DNA of 64,000 nt. Source: Streptomyces griseosporeus (GTDB lineage: Bacteria > Actinomycetota > Actinomycetes > Streptomycetales > Streptomycetaceae). The stretch is from assembly GCF_014656055.1 (NCBI RefSeq), contig NZ_BNBR01000010.1, forward strand, positions 186,001 through 250,000. Reading direction: 5' to 3'. Both the position numbers and the translations under genes were made by a program. The stretch's first letter is position 1. Every line of letters begins with the position of its first letter. Positions 1 to 8,262 of the stretch are shown here, one piece after another. Under the pieces are notes generated by a model that saw nothing but the letters and a program-made list of their open reading frames with translations, was not told the origin of the DNA and ran no database searches.

Positions 1-2811
1 AGCGGACCGAGAGTCGCGGTGAAGGTGGTGCGCGCCGAGCACGCCGAGGACCGGACCTTCCGGGCCCGGTTCCGGCACGAGGTGCGGGCCGCGCAGACCG
101 TCGGCGGGACCGGCACCTACACCGCGCGGGTCGTCGACGCCGACACCGAGGCCGAACGGCCGTGGATGGCCACGGAGTTCGTGGACGGGCCGAACCTGCG
201 CGACGCCGTGCTGGACGGCGGCCCGCTGCCCTCGGACGCGGTGCGGGCGCTGGCGGGCGCGCTCGGCGAGGCGCTCGCCGCCATCCACGCCAAGGGCATG
301 GTCCACCGGGACCTCAAGCCGTCCAACATCCTGCTGGCGCAGGACGGTCCGCGCGTCATCGACTTCGGGATCGTACGGGCCCTGGAGGCGACGTCGCTCA
401 CCCGGACCGGGACGGTCGTCGGCTCCGTCGGGTACGTCTCGCCCGAGCAGATCCGCAACGGCGGCGCGGTGGGACCGCCGAGCGACGTGTTCTCGCTGGG
501 CGCCGTCCTCGCCTACGCCTCCGCCGGTCGCGAGCCGTTCGGCGAGGGCCAGGACTCGGTTGTCCTGCTGCGCATCCTGACCCGCGACTACGACCTGACC
601 GGCGTCCCCGACGGCATCCGGGCCCTCGTGGAGGCCTGCTTCGCCGAGGACCCGCACAAGCGGCCGACCCCCCACGGGGTGGTCGCGCTCGTCGGCCACA
701 CGAGCAGCTCTCTGCGCGCGAGCCTGCGCCCCGGCTGGTACGGCCCCGCCGGGGCCCCGCCGTCCGCCGCACCGGAACGGTGGATGCCGGCCCGCGACTC
801 AGGCGAGCGCCTGAGCGGCGTGGAATACGTGGCCCCGCTGACAACCACGGACACCCCGCCCCCGGCCACCGCCACGCCGACTGCGGAGCCACCCCCGTCC
901 CCCACACCACAGCCCACCCCGCCAGAACCGTCGGCCCCCGCCCCCGCCCTGCAGGGACCGTCGGCCCCCGCCCCCGCACCCGACCGGCACCCGCCCGCCC
1001 CGCAGCACCCCGCGGCCGCTGCCGCCCCGGCCCCTGCCGCCGCCGACGCCCCTGCCGCTCCGGCCGTCGTTGACGCCCCCGCCCCTCCGGACCCCGCTGT
1101 CGCTGACGCAAGCCCCTCGCCCGTGCGCCCGGCGCCGAGCCCCGGCACACCAAGGCCGCCCCAGGCCCCGGAGCCGTCCCCGGCCGACGCACCGACCCCG
1201 TCCGGGCGACCGGTGCCCACCTCAGCCTCCGCACCGGAGCCCGACGCGCCGGTCACGCCGCCCGCCTCAGCCTCGGAGCCCGACGCGCCGCAGGCCCCGG
1301 CCCCGTCCGGGCGACCGGTGCCCGCGCCTGCCTCCGCGCCGGAGCCCGACGTCCCGGCCAGGTCGCCCGCCACGGGCCCGCACCCCGCCGCGCCGCACGC
1401 CTCGGCCCCGCACCCCGCCGCGCCCCCCGTCCCGGCCCCGTCCGGGCGGCCGGCGCCCGCGCCCGCCTCCGCGCCGGAGCCCGACGTCCCGGCCGGGTCG
1501 TCCGCCACGGGCTCGGAGCCCTCCGCGCCGCAGGCCCCGGCCCCACACCCCGCCGCGCCGCAGGCCCCGCCGTCCCGGCAGGGTGCCCCCGTCGGGTCTT
1601 CCGCGTCCGCGGCCGCGGCCGGGGGCGTCTCCGGTTCCGTGGCCGTGGACACCCCCGGTCCTCCCACCGCCGTACAGCCCGGGCGGCGGCGGGTGCTCGG
1701 GCTGCTGGCCGGGGGTGCGGTGACCGCGGCGGCGGGGGCCGGCGGGTGGTGGTGGGTGAGCCGGTCGGACGACAAGGACCGCGACCATGGCTACGCCAAC
1801 AGCGGCGGTGGGGCGGCCGGGGAGCCGGCCGTGTTGCGCTGGCAGTACGACGTAGGTGGCCTCGGCGGGCTCACCGGGCCCTGCGCCGCCGTGTCCCCGG
1901 ACGGCACGACCGTCTACGTCGGTGGCGTCAACGGCACCCTGCACGCCGTGACGGCCGCCGGCGCCAAGCGCTGGTCGGTGCGGCTGGGCGACGAGACGTC
2001 CACGCCGGTGGCCACCGCCGGCGGCGTCTTCTGCCTCGCGTGGGAGAACGACCGCGGCCTGCGCAAGCTGCACGCGCTGGGCGCCGACGGCACCCGCCGG
2101 TGGGAGCGGACCCTCGGCGACAACGGCTACGACCGGCCGCTCCTCCTCGACGACCACATCCTCGTGGCGCTCGGCAACACCGACGCCGGCGGGCTGCGCT
2201 GCGTCGCGGCCGACGGCAGCACCCGCTGGACCGCGACCACGCCCGCCGGGCCCACCGACACCCCGCTCGTGGCGGGCGGCGTGGTCTACACGGGCTGCTA
2301 CGGGGACCGGCTGCTGGCGCTGGACGCGTCCGACGGCAGGCGGCTGTGGTCGGTGCCCGGCGGCATCGATGTCGGCGGGCCCGTCCTGGTCGGCACCACC
2401 CTGGTCGCCGACTCCGGCGGCGTGCGGAACCGGCACGGCTTCCGCAGCCGGGACGGCAAGCTGCTGTGGGAGAAGGAGGTGTCCTCCGGCCCGCTGGTCG
2501 CGGGCGACGACGCGCTCGCCGTCGCCGTCTCGGGCGGCACCTTCGAGGGCATCCGGGCCGCCGACGGCTCGACCGCGTGGACGTACGAGAGCCCGTACCG
2601 GGACCGGGACCCCGCCCTCACGGTGGCCGGCGGTCTCGTCTACGTACGGGCCAGGGCCGAGCTGCTCGCCCTCGGCGTGGACGGCAGGCTCCGCTGGACC
2701 GTGACGGTCGGCCGCGACGCAGGCGAGGACGTCCACGCCCCCCTGGTCGGCGGCCGCCGCCTCTACATCCCCTCGGGCACCGGCATCGCCGCGGTGGACG
2801 TCACGGCGTAG
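1..2811 (+). CDS. Ser/Thr protein kinase with C-terminal PQQ-type beta-propeller (5' end cut off)
   Basis: The reading frame is open from the first base, and the VAVK strand of the kinase N-lobe is encoded at about bases 13-24, so the true start lies upstream. Visible kinase motifs are HRDLKPSN (about 307-330), DFG (361-369) and a PEQ substrate-loop motif (about 442-450). A Pro/Ala-rich low-complexity linker of some 300 residues follows (about 760-1680), then one hydrophobic segment (about 1693-1764, ending in WWWVSR). The exterior part (about 1830-2811) has repeated blades with W-x-Y/W-x-V and G-x-x-Y/L-A-L patterns typical of PQQ/quinoprotein-like propellers. This fits a membrane receptor kinase with an extracytoplasmic sensor propeller. 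The ligand is unknown. It converges on the AsnC-type gene only 3 bp away. Confidence 0.93.
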   Translation, partial: SGPRVAVKVVRAEHAEDRTFRARFRHEVRAAQTVGGTGTYTARVVDADTEAERPWMATEFVDGPNLRDAVLDGGPLPSDAVRALAGALGEALAAIHAKGMVHRDLKPSNILLAQDGPRVIDFGIVRALEATSLTRTGTVVGSVGYVSPEQIRNGGAVGPPSDVFSLGAVLAYASAGREPFGEGQDSVVLLRILTRDYDLTGVPDGIRALVEACFAEDPHKRPTPHGVVALVGHTSSSLRASLRPGWYGPAGAPPSAAPERWMPARDSGERLSGVEYVAPLTTTDTPPPATATPTAEPPPSPTPQPTPPEPSAPAPALQGPSAPAPAPDRHPPAPQHPAAAAAPAPAAADAPAAPAVVDAPAPPDPAVADASPSPVRPAPSPGTPRPPQAPEPSPADAPTPSGRPVPTSASAPEPDAPVTPPASASEPDAPQAPAPSGRPVPAPASAPEPDVPARSPATGPHPAAPHASAPHPAAPPVPAPSGRPAPAPASAPEPDVPAGSSATGSEPSAPQAPAPHPAAPQAPPSRQGAPVGSSASAAAAGGVSGSVAVDTPGPPTAVQPGRRRVLGLLAGGAVTAAAGAGGWWWVSRSDDKDRDHGYANSGGGAAGEPAVLRWQYDVGGLGGLTGPCAAVSPDGTTVYVGGVNGTLHAVTAAGAKRWSVRLGDETSTPVATAGGVFCLAWENDRGLRKLHALGADGTRRWERTLGDNGYDRPLLLDDHILVALGNTDAGGLRCVAADGSTRWTATTPAGPTDTPLVAGGVVYTGCYGDRLLALDASDGRRLWSVPGGIDVGGPVLVGTTLVADSGGVRNRHGFRSRDGKLLWEKEVSSGPLVAGDDALAVAVSGGTFEGIRAADGSTAWTYESPYRDRDPALTVAGGLVYVRARAELLALGVDGRLRWTVTVGRDAGEDVHAPLVGGRRLYIPSGTGIAAVDVTA

Positions 2812-2814
2812 GGC

Positions 2815-3096
2815 TCAGCTGTCCAGGCCGATCGCGAACGCCGCCTCCAAGTCGTGCTGGGAGTACGTGCGGAACGCCACGTGCGTGTCCGTCGCCTCCA
2901 CGCCCGGGATCTTGCTGATGCGGCCGGGGATGACCTCCGCCAGGTCCTCGTGCTGCTGGACGCGGACCATCGCGATCAGGTCGTAGGTGCCGGTGACCGA
3001 GAAGACCTCGCTCACGCTCTCCAGTGCCGCGATCCGCTCGGCGATCTCGGGGATCCGGTCCACACTGGTCTTGATGAGGACGATCGCGGTGATCAC
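2815..3096 (-). CDS. Stand-alone Lrp/AsnC ligand-binding (RAM) domain protein
   Basis: A 93-residue protein that is just the C-terminal effector domain of Lrp/AsnC regulators (beta-alpha-beta-beta-alpha-beta), with no helix-turn-helix. It carries the family features VTGTYDLIAMVRV and an xxPGV turn near residue 64. It starts with GTG, and that GTGA overlaps the stop of the rhomboid gene, so the two are translationally coupled. Such solitary RAM domains may bind amino acids or pair with full-length Lrp proteins. The family call is firm and the role is inferred. It has no visible promoter of its own. Confidence 0.9.
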   Translation of the reverse strand: MITAIVLIKTSVDRIPEIAERIAALESVSEVFSVTGTYDLIAMVRVQQHEDLAEVIPGRISKIPGVEATDTHVAFRTYSQHDLEAAFAIGLDS

Positions 3097-3836
3097 GGCT
3101 GGTTCTCTCCCTCGGGGGCCGGAGCAGGGGCGGCTTTCACTCTAGTCGTACGGCGGAACCGGGCCCACGCGTACGCGAGGCCCAGCCCGAACCCCACCAG
3201 GTGCGCCAGATACGCCACCCCGGGGCCCGCGCTCGCCCGCCCCGCGGCCAGCCACTGCAGCGCCGCCCAGAAGGGCAGCACGACCCACGCCGGCAGCCGC
3301 ACCGGCAGGAAGAACAGGAACGGCAGGAGACTGGTCACCCGGGCGCGGGGGAACAGATAGAGGAAGGCACCGAGGACCGCCGAGATCGCCCCGGACGCAC
3401 CCACCAGGGACTGCTCGGAGGAGGCGTTGGCGGCCGCGTAGCCCAGCAGGGCGAGGTAGCCGCAGCCGACGTAGAACAGGGTGAACTGCACCCGGCCCAT
3501 GCGCTCCTCGGTCATCGCGCCGAAGACGAAGAGGAAGAGCATGTTGCCCAGCAGATGCACCCAGCTTCCGTGCACGAACAGGGCCGTGGCCGGCGTCAGG
3601 GCCGATCCCGCGGCGCCCTCGAACAGCTCCGCCGGGACCACGCCCCAGCGGCGGAAATAGGCCCGCTGCGCGGCGAGCAGCTCGTCCCCGGTGCCGTACA
3701 CCGGGTTCAGGCCCGCGGCCGGGCCGAGGAGGAAGAGCAGACAGCACAGGGCGATCAGCCCGTACGTCACCGGTGCCGTGGGCCGCCGGACGGCTCTGCT
3801 CAGGGGGCTCAGGGGTCCGCGCCAGTTGCCGATCAT
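3093..3836 (-). CDS. Rhomboid-family intramembrane serine protease
   Basis: 247 residues with about six hydrophobic segments. The catalytic serine is in the GASGAIS motif and the catalytic histidine in the last segment (YLAHLVGFGLG). The HGSWVHLLGNMLFL stretch is the characteristic H-x-x-x-H-x-x-x-N region of transmembrane segment 2. Rhomboids cleave membrane proteins inside the bilayer; the substrate here is unknown. ATG at 3836 was chosen because it sits just before the basic N-terminus and first membrane segment. The frame stays open far upstream but is antisense to other genes there. Its stop overlaps the start of the AsnC-type gene. Confidence 0.92.
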   Translation of the reverse strand: MIGNWRGPLSPLSRAVRRPTAPVTYGLIALCCLLFLLGPAAGLNPVYGTGDELLAAQRAYFRRWGVVPAELFEGAAGSALTPATALFVHGSWVHLLGNMLFLFVFGAMTEERMGRVQFTLFYVGCGYLALLGYAAANASSEQSLVGASGAISAVLGAFLYLFPRARVTSLLPFLFFLPVRLPAWVVLPFWAALQWLAAGRASAGPGVAYLAHLVGFGLGLAYAWARFRRTTRVKAAPAPAPEGENQP

Positions 3837-3992
3837 GAACACAGAGCATGACGTAACGGGACGCACCTGCCCAGACCGCCTCGCCGCCGTGGACGGACCA
3901 GCGGCGAGTCGCCCCCAGGCCGTAGGGTTACGAGCCACACGCACCGGGGAGTCCGGTGCGTCACGGACACTGGAAGAAAGCGAACAGCCACG

Positions 3993-4256
3993 ATGACGGT
4001 TCCCCTGCCGACCGCCACGACGCGATGGCGCTGCACCCTCTGCGGCAACCTCACGCGCTTCGACGTGACCCGCTCGTCGAAGGTCGTGGAGTACGTCCAC
4101 CTCGACCTCGCCGGGGAGCCGAACGTGGAGGAGCGCGAGGTGCTCAGTGAGACCATCGAGTCCGTGCGCTGCCGCTGGTGCAACGCCGTGGACCAGGTGG
4201 AGCTGGTGGACCGCCCGGGCAGCGAGTCCGCGCAGGGCGAGGCCGGCGCGTCCTGA
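3993..4256 (+). CDS. Small zinc-ribbon-like protein of unknown function
   Basis: 87 residues with two CxxC knuckles (C14/C17 and C60/C63), which together can hold one zinc ion as in zinc ribbons. The stretch between them is acidic, and the C-terminal tail is Ser/Gly/Ala-rich and probably disordered. Small proteins of this kind are common and conserved in streptomycetes, but I know of no assigned function. It could bind nucleic acid or a protein partner. It starts with ATG after a GAAAG-type ribosome-binding sequence and stands alone between the divergent rhomboid gene and the NYN gene. Confidence 0.8.
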   Translation: MTVPLPTATTRWRCTLCGNLTRFDVTRSSKVVEYVHLDLAGEPNVEEREVLSETIESVRCRWCNAVDQVELVDRPGSESAQGEAGAS

Positions 4257-4286
4257 GGGACCGCGCCGGACGGTACTCGTACAGGT

Positions 4287-4303
4287 GATCCCCGTACGGG
4301 ATC
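4287..4303. terminator. Small inverted repeat between the zinc-ribbon and NYN genes
   Basis: GATCCC-CGTAC-GGGATC is a perfect 6-bp inverted repeat with a 5-nt loop, 30 bp past the zinc-ribbon stop. It could be a weak terminator or an operator for the NYN gene; nothing decides between them. Confidence 0.35.
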
Positions 4304-4328
4304 GGCACGACAGGTGATGAGGTGACGG

Positions 4329-5672
4329 ATGGTGGAGACCGCTGGCGGGGGGCCGGGCGACGGCGCCGCTGAGGTGCTCGACCGTCCGCTGCCCGACGGC
4401 GTGCGCCGCAGGGTCGTCCAGATCGTCGCGGACGGCTTCGGCGGGCTGACCCTGGGCGAACTGCCCGCCCAGTTGCGGCAGTACGCCCGGTTCGCCCCGA
4501 ACCGGCGGGCCAAGTTCGCCGGGAACGCGATGGCCGCCGCGCTGGAGACCGATCCGCTGTTCCGGCAGCGCATCGGGGAGAAGTTCAGAGAGGCCCAGCC
4601 GGAACTGGCCGGCGCCCTCGACTCCGGCTCGCCGCCCCCGGCCGCGGACCCGCTCGACGTCGCGGCCGCGGCCTATGTTCTGCGGCCCGCGGGCTGGGTG
4701 AAGCTGGTGACCGCGGCCGGCGAGGAGGCGCAGCGCGCGGACGCCGAGCGCGCCGACGAGGAGAACCGCGCCGAGCTGGAGCGGCTGCGCACCCGGCTCG
4801 ACCAGGCCCGCGAGCACGCCCGTACCGAGACGGAACGGCTGCGGACGGAGCTGGACGCGGCGAAGAAGGAAGCGGAGTCGCTGCACCGGAAGCTGCGCGC
4901 CGCCCTCAGCGACGTCAAGCGCGGGGAGGCGGCGCTGCGCAAGGCGCAGGCCGAGATGGAGGCCCACCGCGCCGAGTCGCACGCGCAGGTGTCCGCCGCG
5001 GAGAGCGAGTCCCGGCGCCTCAAGGCGCGTCTCGCGGAGGCCGAGGCCGCCCTGGAGGCCACGCGCAGAGCGGCGCGCGAGGGGCGCAGTGTCGAGGACA
5101 TGCGCGTCCGTCTGCTCCTGGACACCCTTCTGGACGCCACCCAGGGTCTGCGCCGGGAACTGGCGCTGCCGCCGGTGTCCGTGCGGCCCGCGGAGACCGT
5201 GGACGCCGTCGAGCCGGGCCGGATGACGCCGAAGGACATCGCCGCGCGCGCCCTGTCCGAGCACGACCCCGCGATCCTCGACCAGTTGCTGGCGCTGCCC
5301 CAGGCCCATCTCGTCGTCGACGGCTACAACGTCACCAAGACCGGCTATCCGCAGATGCCGCTGGAGAAGCAGCGGTTGCGGCTGCTCGGGCAGCTGTCCG
5401 CGCTCGCCGCGCAGACCGGCGCCGAGGTCACCTGTGTCTTCGACGGGGCCGAGCTGGCCGCGCCGGTGCTGCTCGCCCCGCCGCGCGGGGTGCGGGTGCT
5501 GTTCTCCAAGCCCGGGGTGACCGCCGACGAGCTGATCCGGCAGCTGGTGCGTGCGGAGCCGCCCGGCCGACCCGTTATCGTCGCCTCCACCGACCGTGAG
5601 GTGGCCGACGGGGTCGCCCGCGCCGGTGCCCGACCCGTGGCTTCTGCGGTGCTCCTGAAGCGACTGTCCTGA
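4329..5672 (+). CDS. NYN (YacP/Rae1-like) domain protein with a long coiled coil
   Basis: 447 residues. Residues about 1-120 are a helical domain with no recognised match. Residues 133-253 are a near-continuous Glu/Arg/Ala heptad-type coiled coil. Residues 326-447 form a PIN-like NYN domain with the acidic positions expected for a metal-dependent RNase: D331 (VVDGYN), D372 (VFDGAE), D400 (TADELI) and D422 (STDRE). Bacillus YacP/Rae1 is a ribosome-associated endonuclease with only this last domain. The family assignment is from motifs; nuclease activity and a link to ribosomes are inference. It appears monocistronic. The start is the ATG at 4329. Confidence 0.88.
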   Translation: MVETAGGGPGDGAAEVLDRPLPDGVRRRVVQIVADGFGGLTLGELPAQLRQYARFAPNRRAKFAGNAMAAALETDPLFRQRIGEKFREAQPELAGALDSGSPPPAADPLDVAAAAYVLRPAGWVKLVTAAGEEAQRADAERADEENRAELERLRTRLDQAREHARTETERLRTELDAAKKEAESLHRKLRAALSDVKRGEAALRKAQAEMEAHRAESHAQVSAAESESRRLKARLAEAEAALEATRRAAREGRSVEDMRVRLLLDTLLDATQGLRRELALPPVSVRPAETVDAVEPGRMTPKDIAARALSEHDPAILDQLLALPQAHLVVDGYNVTKTGYPQMPLEKQRLRLLGQLSALAAQTGAEVTCVFDGAELAAPVLLAPPRGVRVLFSKPGVTADELIRQLVRAEPPGRPVIVASTDREVADGVARAGARPVASAVLLKRLS

Positions 5673-5701
5673 AGGTGCAACTCGCGTAAGCGATGTCCGA
5701 A

Positions 5702-5729
5702 TTGACGGAACCGTCACGCAACGTAGTGT
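5702..5729 (+). promoter_or_regulatory. Candidate sigma-70-type promoter for the first NlpC/P60 gene
   Basis: TTGACG (5702-5707) and TAGTGT (5724-5729) are separated by 16 bp and fit HrdB-type promoter elements. They imply a 5' leader of about 150 nt before the start at 5885. The leader includes GATCAG/CTGATC (5793-5812), a 6-bp stem with an 8-nt loop. I looked for the conserved core of the c-di-AMP (ydaO) riboswitch that precedes some streptomycete wall hydrolases and did not find it. Confidence 0.5.
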
Positions 5730-5884
5730 CAATCCGGCATCACTGCTCGTGAGTTGAGGGCAAAGAATGCGGGCTGTCACCGAGATTTTTGGGATCAGGA
5801 TTTGAACTGATCACAACTGGGTCACTAGGGTCGGGGCTCGAACCTCCGAACGGGTGATCACTCACAAGAAGGAGTTCGCCTCCA

Positions 5885-6919
5885 GTGGCGTCCCACCGTC
5901 GACCCAAGCAGCCGAGTCGTGCACGCGTGACCGTGCTGACCACCGCAGCAGCCGCCGCCGTCGCCTTCAGCGCCCAGGCCGCCAACGCAGCCCCGAGCGA
6001 GAAGCCGACCAAGGACGAGGTGAAGGCCAAGGTCGACAAGCTGTACGAGCAGGCCGAGCAGGCCACCGAGAAGTACAACGGCGCCAAGGAGAAGCAGGAG
6101 AAGCTCCAGAAGGAGATCTCCACGATCCAGGACAACGTCGCCCGCGGCCAGGAGGAGCTCAACGAGCTGCGCGACTCCATAGGCATGGCGGCGGCCGCCC
6201 AGTACCGCACCGGCACCATCGACTCCTCCCTCCAGCTCTTCCTGTCGTCGAACCCCGACGACTACCTGGACAAGGCGTCCACCGCCGACCAGCTCAGCGC
6301 CCAGCAGGTCGAGGCGCTGAAGAAGATCCAGGAGAAGCAGCGCGAACTCGCGCAGGAGCGCTCCGAGGCCTCCGAGAAGCTCAAGGACCTCGCCTCCACG
6401 CGCACCGAACTCGGCAAGAAGAAGCAGGAAGTCCAGGGCAAGCTCGCCGAGGCGCAGAAGCTGCTCAACTCCCTGACGGCCGCCGAGAAGGCCGCCCTCG
6501 CCGCCGAGCAGGACCGCGCCAACCGCTCCTCCAGCTCCCGCGTCGACCTGGGCGACGCCCCGGCCGGCTCCAGCCGCGCCATGGCCGCCTTCCAGGCCGC
6601 CCAGAGCAAGATCGGCTCCCCGTACGTCTACGGCGCCTCCGGCCCGTCCTCCTTCGACTGCTCGGGCCTGACGAGCTGGGCCTACGCCCAGGCCGGCGTC
6701 TCCATCCCGCGCACCTCGCAGGCGCAGGCCAACGCCGGTACGCGCATCTACAGCCAGTCCGACCTGCGCGTCGGCGACCTGGTGATCTTCTACGGCGACC
6801 TGCACCACGTCGGCTTCTACGCCGGCAACGGCCAGGTGCTGCACGCCCCGCGCACCGGCACGACCGTGCGCTACGAGTCCATCAACAACATGCCGTTCCA
6901 GTTCGGCGTCCGTATCTGA
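5885..6919 (+). CDS. Secreted NlpC/P60 cell-wall endopeptidase with N-terminal coiled coil
   Basis: 344 residues. A Sec signal peptide ends near AANAA (about residue 36). Residues 40-210 are a Lys/Glu-rich coiled coil resembling other streptomycete and RipA-type hydrolases. The C40 peptidase domain covers about 232-344, with catalytic C259 in FDCSGL, H308 in HHVG and H320 in LHAPR. Such enzymes cut peptide stems of peptidoglycan, typically between D-Glu and the diamino acid. The start is GTG at 5885, preceded by AAGGAG. The next gene is a diverged copy with the same architecture, so this is a tandem duplication. Confidence 0.94.
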   Translation: MASHRRPKQPSRARVTVLTTAAAAAVAFSAQAANAAPSEKPTKDEVKAKVDKLYEQAEQATEKYNGAKEKQEKLQKEISTIQDNVARGQEELNELRDSIGMAAAAQYRTGTIDSSLQLFLSSNPDDYLDKASTADQLSAQQVEALKKIQEKQRELAQERSEASEKLKDLASTRTELGKKKQEVQGKLAEAQKLLNSLTAAEKAALAAEQDRANRSSSSRVDLGDAPAGSSRAMAAFQAAQSKIGSPYVYGASGPSSFDCSGLTSWAYAQAGVSIPRTSQAQANAGTRIYSQSDLRVGDLVIFYGDLHHVGFYAGNGQVLHAPRTGTTVRYESINNMPFQFGVRI

Positions 6920-7162
6920 CGGCAAGATCAACACACCGTGCCGCCCGAACGGGCGAATTGCACGGACGGGTTCTCACCCCGCGCCCCGCCGGTGACCTGC
7001 GTCAGTGGCGGGGCGTCACCGTGTGTGGCCGCGGAGGTCTTTGGCCGGGCCCCGGTCGCGGGGCTACTGTCTGCCGCGTTTCCCCCCGCCGCCGGGGCGT
7101 GCCTTGCCCCGCCCCGGCACCGGGGAACTCCCTGTCCCCCAGTGGAAGGAGTGCGGCTCCCC

Positions 7163-8185
7163 GTGGGCTCCCATCGCCGCCTTGCACCAACCGGGTTCGA
7201 CAAGGGCGCCGTCGCCGCCCTGGGTCTGCTGTCGGCCGCGGCCGCCGCCCTGGGCGCCGTACCGGCCGGCACCGCCGCGGCCGCGCCGCACGACGACACC
7301 CGCGCCGAGGTGGACCGCCTCTACGAGGAGGCCGAACAGGCCACCGAGGCCTACAACAAGGCCGACGAGAAGGCCGACGCGCTGCGGCAGAAGGTCACCA
7401 CCGCCCAGGACCGCATCGCCCGCCAGCAGGAGCGCATCAACACCATGCGCGAGGCGCTGGGTTCACTGGCCGGCGCCCAGTACCGCGCCGGCGGCCTCGA
7501 CCCCGCCCTGGCGCTGCTGTTCTCCGACGACCCGGACGACTACCTCGACAAGGCCGCCGCCCTCGACCGCATCAACGCCCACCAGGCCGGGCAGCTGAGG
7601 GAACTTCAGACGGCGATGCGCGAACTCGCCCAGGAGCGCGCCGAGGCGACCCGGGCCCTGGGGGAGCTGGAGAAGAGCCGTACGGCCGTCGCCCGGCACA
7701 AGAAGACCGTCGAGCAGAAGCTCGCCCGCGCCCGGCAGCTGCTCAACGCCCTGGCGCCCGCCGAACGCGCCGCCTTCGACCGGGCCTCCCGCTCCGGCCG
7801 CACCGACCTGCCCGTCCTCGCCGGGGGAGTCCCGGCCTCCGGCCGCGCGGCCGCCGCCCTCGCCGCCGCCCGCTCCGCCCTCGGCAAACCGTACGTGTGG
7901 GGCGCCAACGGTCCCTCCGGCTTCGACTGCTCGGGCCTGATGCAGTGGTCGTACGCCCAGGCCGGGGTCTCCCTGCCGCGCACCTCGCAGGCCCAGCGGT
8001 ACGCCGGCCGCCAGGTCCCGCTCTCCCAGGCGCGGCCCGGGGACCTCGTCGTCTACCGCTCCGACGCCGGCCATGTCGGCATGTACGTCGGCAACGGCCA
8101 GGTCATCCACGCCCCCTACCCGGGCGCGCCGGTGCGCTACGACCCGGTCGGCATGATGCCGGTCGCGTCGGTGACCCGGGTCTGA
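7163..8185 (+). CDS. Second secreted NlpC/P60 endopeptidase (tandem paralogue)
   Basis: 340 residues from the GTG at 7163. This start gives MGSHRR, aligning with the MASHRR start of the gene before it, with AAGGAG 11 nt upstream. Another in-frame GTG at 7151 overlaps that ribosome-binding site, and the frame is open back to 6938. It has a signal peptide (ending near GTAAAAPHD), a coiled coil with heptads parallel to those of its neighbour, and the catalytic FDCSGLMQW, GHVGMY and IHAPY motifs. The 243-bp gap before it is long enough for its own promoter. Substrate specificity cannot be read from sequence. Confidence 0.92.
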   Translation: MGSHRRLAPTGFDKGAVAALGLLSAAAAALGAVPAGTAAAAPHDDTRAEVDRLYEEAEQATEAYNKADEKADALRQKVTTAQDRIARQQERINTMREALGSLAGAQYRAGGLDPALALLFSDDPDDYLDKAAALDRINAHQAGQLRELQTAMRELAQERAEATRALGELEKSRTAVARHKKTVEQKLARARQLLNALAPAERAAFDRASRSGRTDLPVLAGGVPASGRAAAALAAARSALGKPYVWGANGPSGFDCSGLMQWSYAQAGVSLPRTSQAQRYAGRQVPLSQARPGDLVVYRSDAGHVGMYVGNGQVIHAPYPGAPVRYDPVGMMPVASVTRV

Positions 8186-8262
8186 CCGCGCCGGTCCGCC
8201 GGGCCGTCCGCGCGCCGTACGCCATGTTCGCCCACCGAGGTCTTCGCCGTACGATCGGGAGG

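Noticed and set aside
5673..5884. Possible c-di-AMP (ydaO) riboswitch before the NlpC/P60 gene
   Set aside because: None of the conserved aptamer core sequences could be found; only a short GATCAG/CTGATC stem is present.
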